This document shows positions 16,262-20,594 of a stretch of 20,594 nt of DNA, in pieces. Location of the stretch: positions 1-20,594 of the forward strand of contig CALYAH010000121.1 in NCBI GenBank assembly GCA_944393455.1, given 5' to 3'. Source of the DNA: an uncultured Clostridia bacterium (GTDB lineage: Bacteria > Bacillota > Clostridia > TANB77 > CAG-508). Position 1 is the stretch's first letter. The number at the start of each line of letters is the position of its first letter. The translations under genes were made by a program, and so were the position numbers. Under the pieces are notes generated by a model that was not told the origin of the DNA, did no database searches, and saw only the letters and a list, made by a program, of their open reading frames with translations.

Positions 16262-16930
16262 TTATCCTCCTATATATTCATAAATCAATTTATATTCCTT
16301 ATATTTAGATTCACTTTTAATTAAGTTTTCTATTAATTTTTTTGCATTTTCATCAGCCGCCTCAAGAATACCATTTGCTTCTGCATCTTGAATCGCTTGT
16401 TCTTCCATTACTTTCAAAGCCTCATTTTGTTCTGCTAAATCTATTCTTGAGAATAAACTTTCAGAATCTAAATATACTTTTAATGAATCTGTTTTCAAGG
16501 TTGCTTTATATATTTTTGCGTGTGGAAGTTTTATTGTAATTTCTTGTTTTCCCTTATCTTCTTCATAAGATATTTTAGCGAAATCTACTGATGCATCTAC
16601 TTCTACATCATAACTGAATATTTGTCTACTTTCTGTAAAAGGAATCTTAAATAAATTAAAGAATTCTCTATGCTCTTCAGTATCTCTAATTACTGTTAAA
16701 TATCCTGTTTGAGTTACTAATTCTCCTACATCTTCTAATCCTAATTTAGTTGTTTTTGTTTGAGAAAAATATACATCACTAAATATCATTCCTAAATAAA
16801 ATATTGCACCTAGAAACACTATTAGTATTATCCATTTTACTATTTTAGGAATTCCTTTAAAAAAATTTATTGCTTTTTTTAGTTTGCTTTCTTTCTTTTC
16901 TACATTATTGTTTTCATTATAGTTCATCAT
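16262..16930 (-). CDS. DUF4230 domain membrane-anchored protein
   Basis: A 222-aa protein with a Lys-rich cytoplasmic N-terminus, one transmembrane helix (about 32-50) and an extracytoplasmic domain. The features IPFTESRQIFSYDVEVDASVDFAKI, ITIKLPHAKI and LAEQNEALKVMEEQAIQDAEANGILEAADENAKKLI (about residues 90-205) match the pattern of the DUF4230 family, whose function is not known. ATG 16930 is 7 nt after AAAGGAG; a second ATG directly follows. It overlaps the end of the upstream gene by 14 nt and is followed at 1 nt by a 36-aa membrane peptide gene. Confidence 0.82.
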   Translation of the reverse strand: MMNYNENNNVEKKESKLKKAINFFKGIPKIVKWIILIVFLGAIFYLGMIFSDVYFSQTKTTKLGLEDVGELVTQTGYLTVIRDTEEHREFFNLFKIPFTESRQIFSYDVEVDASVDFAKISYEEDKGKQEITIKLPHAKIYKATLKTDSLKVYLDSESLFSRIDLAEQNEALKVMEEQAIQDAEANGILEAADENAKKLIENLIKSESKYKEYKLIYEYIGG

Positions 16931-18551
16931 ATTCTATCTCCTTTTTTTGTTCTTGTGACTTTTCTGTTGAAATTTCTCTTTCTTGTGAATGTAAAATTGA
17001 GTCAGATATGGCAGTTGAGATAAATTTATTAAACGCAATTTGTTTTTTAGTATAATCTATATTTTCATCAGAAGTTAAAACATCTTGCAATTCCTCTATT
17101 GTTTTTCGTTCTTCTTCTGAAGTTTCTGATGTAATATTAAATACATCATCTTTGTTGTTTTTATTGCAATTACTCATAGATACTTCACACAATTTCTTAA
17201 CAATCTCTTGATATGCAGGAGAAATATTAAATCCATTATTCTTCATCTCTTCCAAAAAGATGTCAGCTTTCTTATTATTTCCTATTATTGATTGTGGCTC
17301 GATATCACCTTCCATCCTGGTCTTTTCTACGAAATAATCAGATAGAATAGTACCAAAGTCTTTCATATTATCTTCCAATTGTTTCATTATAGGTTCTATA
17401 TCTTCTGGCTTTTCAATTAAATGATTATCTCTTAATAATTTACTTATAGATACTACTTCATTTATCCTTCCTAAAATATCCTCATCTTCACAAAAATATG
17501 TATAAGTATGTGAACCAATTTTTATTCCTTCTCTTTTCGTTAATTCACAAAACTGTTCACGACTTTCATTATCATTCCACCCCCACATGTTAACATGTTC
17601 AGCACGATATCCTAATTGTGTCAAGAAAGGTTTTGAAAATCCTTGTACATTTTCTCCTTCATAACCTAATACATGTACTTTTGGATTAAAAATCTTTAAT
17701 CTATCAACTTCATTTTTAGGGCATAAAATCCATGTGTTCTCTGACAATTCTATACTTCCTCGTGTAAATGTATCTGCTGGCATTGCACGACCAATTTTTT
17801 CATTAGGGATATCATCAAATGGGATTAGAACGGCATATTTGCAATCGTCCCAAGCACCTTGCATATGTGACGCCACTTCATCATTCATAGCCATATGAAC
17901 AGTATCTCTTGTAGATTTATATGAAAATTCATATTTAACTCCATTTAATATAATATCTGATTTAAATTCTACATTAGCATCTTTTGCCGATTTTATAGTA
18001 TTAGCTGTTGGTGCATACCTTGTTTTATGAACTCCGATCAATGATGATTTTGAAGAATAATCTCTTGGATGTTCAGATATATTCTTATCCGATTCAGAAA
18101 GTATAGGTTGAATTCCTTTGCTCTCTAAAAGATTTATCGCATCTGTTGGCGTAATTCCCATCTCATAAAGTGTTTTTGCATCTTTTATAAAAGTCATTTT
18201 TTCTCCAATTTCCCAAAGCTTGGTACTTATTCCTGATGTTTCTAATTCATGTTGAACCTTTTTATATTCTTCATCCATCTCACTTCTAACTTCACTAATT
18301 AATTTTGGAAGTTCATAAAACCTTTTAGATTGTTCCTTAAATTTTTTATAATCATTTCTTCTTGTAACCCATTTTTCTAAAAAAGAAAAATCATCTCTTA
18401 TAGTTATTCCTTTTCTCTGTTCCCACTCAAGTTCATCTAATTTACTACTCATGGTATGTAGACTTTGTTCAATAGTATTTACTTTTTCTTCATATTGCAC
18501 TTTTTGATTATTTAATTCTTCTAATTTTATTTTTTTCACTTCATCTATCAT
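16917..18551 (-). CDS. Large cytosolic protein of unknown function with N-terminal coiled coil
   Basis: 544 aa from ATG 18551, which has GGAG 6 nt upstream; an ATG at 18563 (four codons earlier, overlapping the preceding TAA as TAATG) lacks a ribosome binding site. Residues about 1-110 are heptad-like and charged, consistent with a coiled coil. A distinct central region (about 150-350) is rich in His, Tyr and Trp: ISEHPRDYSSKSSLIGVH, RDTVHMAMNDEVASHMQG, YAVLIPFDDIPNEKIG, LGYRAEHVNMWGW. The C-terminal part is acidic and low complexity. No signal peptide or membrane segment. The H.P..Y....L.GVH.T pattern could be an enzymatic domain, but I do not recognise it and offer no function. Confidence 0.82.
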   Translation of the reverse strand: MIDEVKKIKLEELNNQKVQYEEKVNTIEQSLHTMSSKLDELEWEQRKGITIRDDFSFLEKWVTRRNDYKKFKEQSKRFYELPKLISEVRSEMDEEYKKVQHELETSGISTKLWEIGEKMTFIKDAKTLYEMGITPTDAINLLESKGIQPILSESDKNISEHPRDYSSKSSLIGVHKTRYAPTANTIKSAKDANVEFKSDIILNGVKYEFSYKSTRDTVHMAMNDEVASHMQGAWDDCKYAVLIPFDDIPNEKIGRAMPADTFTRGSIELSENTWILCPKNEVDRLKIFNPKVHVLGYEGENVQGFSKPFLTQLGYRAEHVNMWGWNDNESREQFCELTKREGIKIGSHTYTYFCEDEDILGRINEVVSISKLLRDNHLIEKPEDIEPIMKQLEDNMKDFGTILSDYFVEKTRMEGDIEPQSIIGNNKKADIFLEEMKNNGFNISPAYQEIVKKLCEVSMSNCNKNNKDDVFNITSETSEEERKTIEELQDVLTSDENIDYTKKQIAFNKFISTAISDSILHSQEREISTEKSQEQKKEIEYDEL

Positions 18552-18562
18552 ATTTTTCTCCA

Positions 18563-18991
18563 TTAATCAGTTATATATTTTATATTAATATTATAAATTC
18601 CTTTTAACTCCAAAGGATTTCTTAATATTATCCCAAACTCTTGATAACAAGCAATTTCATCAACATATATCTCTTTTATATAATCATAAATTTTGCTCAA
18701 TATATCATTTTCATCCGTGAATTTTAAATTTTTATATGGATTTAAACTTAAATCTAATTTATTATAACCTTTTACATTTGGTATATAATCAGTCATTGTT
18801 TGTAACTTTTTAAATATAATCAAATATTCAAATTTTCTATCATATTCTATATTAAAATGTATGATTATTTCATTCTCTTTTTTTTCTTCAATAAAATAAT
18901 ATCTTAAATTTTTACCAAAATCGTCATGAAATTTCAATGCACTTTTTTTCAGGATTTCTATTATTTTATCCACACTATCTTGTTTACTCAT
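18563..18991 (-). CDS. Small soluble protein of unknown function
   Basis: 142 aa from ATG 18991 (AAGGGAG about 10 nt upstream). The frame is open to 19018, but that start would lie at the predicted transcription start. The protein is rich in Lys, Ile and Tyr with no signal or membrane segment and looks like a mixed alpha/beta domain (FNIEYDRKFEYLIIFKKL, KIYDYIKEIYVDEIACYQEFGIIL). First gene of the run that continues with the 544-aa protein, sharing the overlap TAATG with that gene's alternative start. A partner or immunity-type role for the large neighbour is possible but unsupported. Confidence 0.78.
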   Translation of the reverse strand: MSKQDSVDKIIEILKKSALKFHDDFGKNLRYYFIEEKKENEIIIHFNIEYDRKFEYLIIFKKLQTMTDYIPNVKGYNKLDLSLNPYKNLKFTDENDILSKIYDYIKEIYVDEIACYQEFGIILRNPLELKGIYNINIKYITD

Positions 18992-19022
18992 TAATTTCTT
19001 CTCCCTTACATAAATCATTTAT

Positions 19023-19051
19023 ATTATATCTTTTTTTTTGTTCTTTTACAA
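19023..19051 (-). promoter_or_regulatory. Consensus promoter for the 18991-16150 gene run
   Basis: Minus strand TTGTAA (19046-19051), 17-nt spacer rich in A, TATAAT (19023-19028), about 32 nt upstream of ATG 18991. No terminator is seen before 16150, so it probably drives four genes and possibly the 15345-16079 gene. Confidence 0.8.
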
Positions 19052-19175
19052 TATATCTCTATATATTTCCGTATATAAATTATGTACCTGTACTTCTGTA
19101 TCTATTTAAAGCTATATTCCATAACTTTACTGCAATTATTCATAATTATGTATTTCTATTTATATATTTAGGCAC

Positions 19176-19203
19176 AAAAAAATCGACCTGATACAGTCGA
19201 TTT
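19176..19203 (-). terminator. Intrinsic terminator downstream of tRNA-Thr
   Basis: Minus strand stem AAATCGAC / GTCGATTT (8 bp), 8-nt loop, then seven T (plus-strand A run 19176-19182). About 33 nt past the tRNA 3' end. A smaller hairpin TCGTC/GACGA lies between (19214-19229). Confidence 0.85.
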
Positions 19204-19235
19204 AAACGTTTTCTCGTCTAGTATGACGATTCTTT

Positions 19236-19311
19236 TGGTGCTAACAGGCAGAATCGAACTGCCGACCTACGGGTTACGAATCCGTTGCTCTACCAACTGA
19301 GCTATATTAGC
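19236..19311 (-). tRNA. tRNA-Thr (anticodon CGT)
   Basis: Complete cloverleaf: acceptor GCTAATA/TGTTAGC (one G-T pair), D arm GCTC/GAGC with loop AGTTGGTA, anticodon arm ACGGA/CCCGT around loop TTCGTAA, T arm GGCAG/CTGCC with loop TTCGATT, discriminator A and encoded CCA (19236-19238). The anticodon CGT reads ACG. Position 31-39 of the anticodon stem is an A-C mismatch next to the loop. Single-gene unit with its own terminator. Confidence 0.96.
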
Positions 19312-19327
19312 AAATAAATTCTTATTT

Positions 19328-19418
19328 CATTATAATGTATTTTGACAACTTTTGCTTTTGTTTTTAGTTCTCGATTAAGTCTATTTTTCTAAAAGAAAGT
19401 TGTCAAAAACATTATAAT
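19328..19418. repeat. Imperfect inverted repeat upstream of tRNA-Thr
   Basis: CATTATAATGTATTTTGAC... (from 19328) is repeated inverted as ...GTCAAAAACATTATAAT (to 19418), about 24 nt per arm with a 1-nt indel, around a centre of about 43 nt. Each arm carries TATAAT and TTGACA-like hexamers. Together with the stem-loop at 19472-19502 this accounts for most of the 189-nt gap between the tRNA and the glycosyltransferase gene. Confidence 0.55.
19378..19406 (-). promoter_or_regulatory. Possible tRNA-Thr promoter
   Basis: Minus strand TTGACA (19401-19406), 17-nt spacer, TAGACT (19378-19383), which would give a leader of about 60 nt before the tRNA. It lies partly inside the inverted repeat. Confidence 0.45.
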
Positions 19419-19471
19419 ATATTTAACATTCAAAATCAATATCTTTACATTGTTTAAAATTATCTATAATT

Positions 19472-19502
19472 GATGTTTTTTAACTCCGTCCCAAAAAACA
19501 TC
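19472..19502 (-). terminator. Stem-loop at the end of the glycosyltransferase gene
   Basis: GATGTTTTTT (19472-19481) pairs perfectly with AAAAAACATC (19493-19502) around an 11-nt loop containing GGGACGG on the minus strand. It overlaps the TGA stop (19501-19503). The T run is inside the stem rather than after it, so terminator function is uncertain. Confidence 0.4.
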
Positions 19503-20594
19503 ACAAAAACATTAATTTCAACTTTTCCCATATTTCATTTACTTTAATAAATTCTTTGCTATGTTCTTCTACCTTTTTATCATATTCATCTAATTGTTGA
19601 ATTAGTTTTTCAAAATTACTGTTATCAAATAAATAGTCTATCTTTTTTATACTTCTTTTTAATTTTTTCTTTACGATTTGAATTTTTTGTTCATAATTTT
19701 CTTTATAAGATAAATACATAAATAATGGTTTATACTTTATCCATCCTTGACAAGCTTTAAAAAATCTTTTTTCAATTGTTCTGTCAGATGCTTTTATTAG
19801 CTTAAACTCTTTTGGATAATTTCCATGCATAATAGATTTATATTTTAAAAATCCATCGTGAAAGTGATATACTGGTACTTTTATTACTTTTGCTTCATCT
19901 AAATTCATAGAGAAAAATGTATCTTCTCCTCTTGCTAATGGGGGATTATAAAAAGCTGGTATTTTGTCTATGTGTTTTAAATTTAAGCATAATGTAGAAC
20001 CAGCTACAAACTTTTTGCCGTCATCATTTTTTAATTCAATAGCTTTTTTTTCTTCTACAACATCCTTATTGGCATATGTAACACCTTTATTTTGATCAAA
20101 TTTTCTTTTTATTGATTGATAAGATACTAATTCATTACTAAGTGCTTCTATAAAGTCTGCTATATTTGATTCTTCTATTTCATCACTACAATTCATATAT
20201 GGAATTAGTGAAATATAACCACAGTGATATCCTATGGTAACATCCGCATTCTCTTTTTCCATATACTTAATATGCTCTATAATATTATCTTGTTGCTCCC
20301 ATCTAATTTGATTTTCTTCTTTTATACATGCTACTGGATATTCATCATCATCCCAAAATAGTAAATAGTCCATTTTTTGCTTAGTAGCATAATACATAAT
20401 TGTGTTTCTTCCTTTAGCATGTCCATTTCCAAAAAATAATTCTAGCTCTTGTTCTATTAAAATTCCCATTTCTTTTATTTTTATTTTTTCTTGTTTTATA
20501 TCTTCTGGTGAAATATATTGTATATTAATATTTTCAAATACTTCTGGTTTTATTTTATAAAATTCTTCTTTTTTTGTTCCTTGATATTCTGTAT
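19501..20594 (-). CDS. GT2-like glycosyltransferase, 5'-truncated by window edge
   Basis: The frame is open from the right edge of the window to TGA at 19501-19503, at least 364 codons; the ATG at 20469 is internal to this open frame (upstream residues TEYQGTKKEEFYKIKPEVF are in frame and have no stop). Seen: GHAKGRNTIMYYATKQKMDYLLFWDDDEYPV, the RN...A...DY.LFWDDDE arrangement of GT-A glycosyltransferases with the metal-binding DDD; a later segment FVAGSTLCLNL...ARGEDTFFSMNL, typical of the acceptor/ED region of family 2 enzymes; and a Lys-rich helical C-terminus. No membrane segment is visible. The donor sugar and acceptor cannot be read from the sequence; cell-surface polysaccharide or glycoprotein work is likely. 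Confidence 0.8.
   Translation of the reverse strand, partial: TEYQGTKKEEFYKIKPEVFENINIQYISPEDIKQEKIKIKEMGILIEQELELFFGNGHAKGRNTIMYYATKQKMDYLLFWDDDEYPVACIKEENQIRWEQQDNIIEHIKYMEKENADVTIGYHCGYISLIPYMNCSDEIEESNIADFIEALSNELVSYQSIKRKFDQNKGVTYANKDVVEEKKAIELKNDDGKKFVAGSTLCLNLKHIDKIPAFYNPPLARGEDTFFSMNLDEAKVIKVPVYHFHDGFLKYKSIMHGNYPKEFKLIKASDRTIEKRFFKACQGWIKYKPLFMYLSYKENYEQKIQIVKKKLKRSIKKIDYLFDNSNFEKLIQQLDEYDKKVEEHSKEFIKVNEIWEKLKLMFL

Noticed and set aside
19501..20469. Glycosyltransferase as a complete 322-aa gene starting at ATG 20469
   Set aside because: No ribosome binding site before this ATG, and the frame stays open to the window edge with plausible coding sequence, so the gene is truncated by the window.

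Overview
The window comes from a very AT-rich, low-GC Gram-positive genome, most likely an uncultured gut-type Clostridia/Firmicutes lineage. The reasons are strong AGGAGG-type ribosome binding sites, UPF0182 and DUF5665 membrane proteins, an HPr with both His15 and Ser46, TTG/GTG starts, and TAA/TAG/TGA all used as stops. The exact taxon is inference.

Layout. 1-920 (+): 3' part of tyrosyl-tRNA synthetase, ending in a terminator hairpin. 966-4589 (-): a 1207-aa RecD2-like helicase with a Cys-containing N-terminal extension and a C-terminal PD-(D/E)xK-like nuclease domain. 4770-5474 (+): an anchored extracytoplasmic protein, convergent with a DUF5665 membrane protein (5475-5765, -). 5809-9617 (-): ftsY followed by a UPF0182 protein. 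9719-9852: a pair of inverted REP-like palindromes (REPIN/MITE-like). 9843-14656 (-): the PTS operon fruK-fruA-ptsH-ptsI, with fruA and ptsI each interrupted by a +1 frameshift. 14776-15303 (+): a membrane protein. 15345-18991 (-): a membrane/unknown cluster that includes a DUF4230 protein and a 36-aa single-TM peptide. 19236-19311 (-): tRNA-Thr(CGT). 19501-20594 (-): a partial GT2-like glycosyltransferase.

Main discovery candidate. I checked every CCG/CGG in the window by eye against the reading frames. Among about 6,400 codons, the arginine codon CGG occurs in frame exactly twice. Each occurrence is exactly where ptsI and fruA need a +1 shift to continue into their conserved second halves. 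In both, skipping the C of CGG restores a conserved Gly-Leu (ptsI GV-GLFR, fruA DRP-GLVV). CGT, CGC and CGA are used normally. This fits CGG being unassigned or hungry (for example through loss of tRNA-Arg CCG) and acting as a +1 recoding site. Two independent one-base sequencing errors or pseudogenisation would have to fall on the same otherwise absent codon.

How the genes work together. FruA imports and phosphorylates fructose with phosphate from PEP via PtsI and HPr, and FruK makes fructose-1,6-bisphosphate. Two of the four steps in this operon therefore depend on reading through a CGG shift. The other clusters look like ordinary housekeeping (tRNA charging, SRP receptor) or uncharacterised envelope functions.
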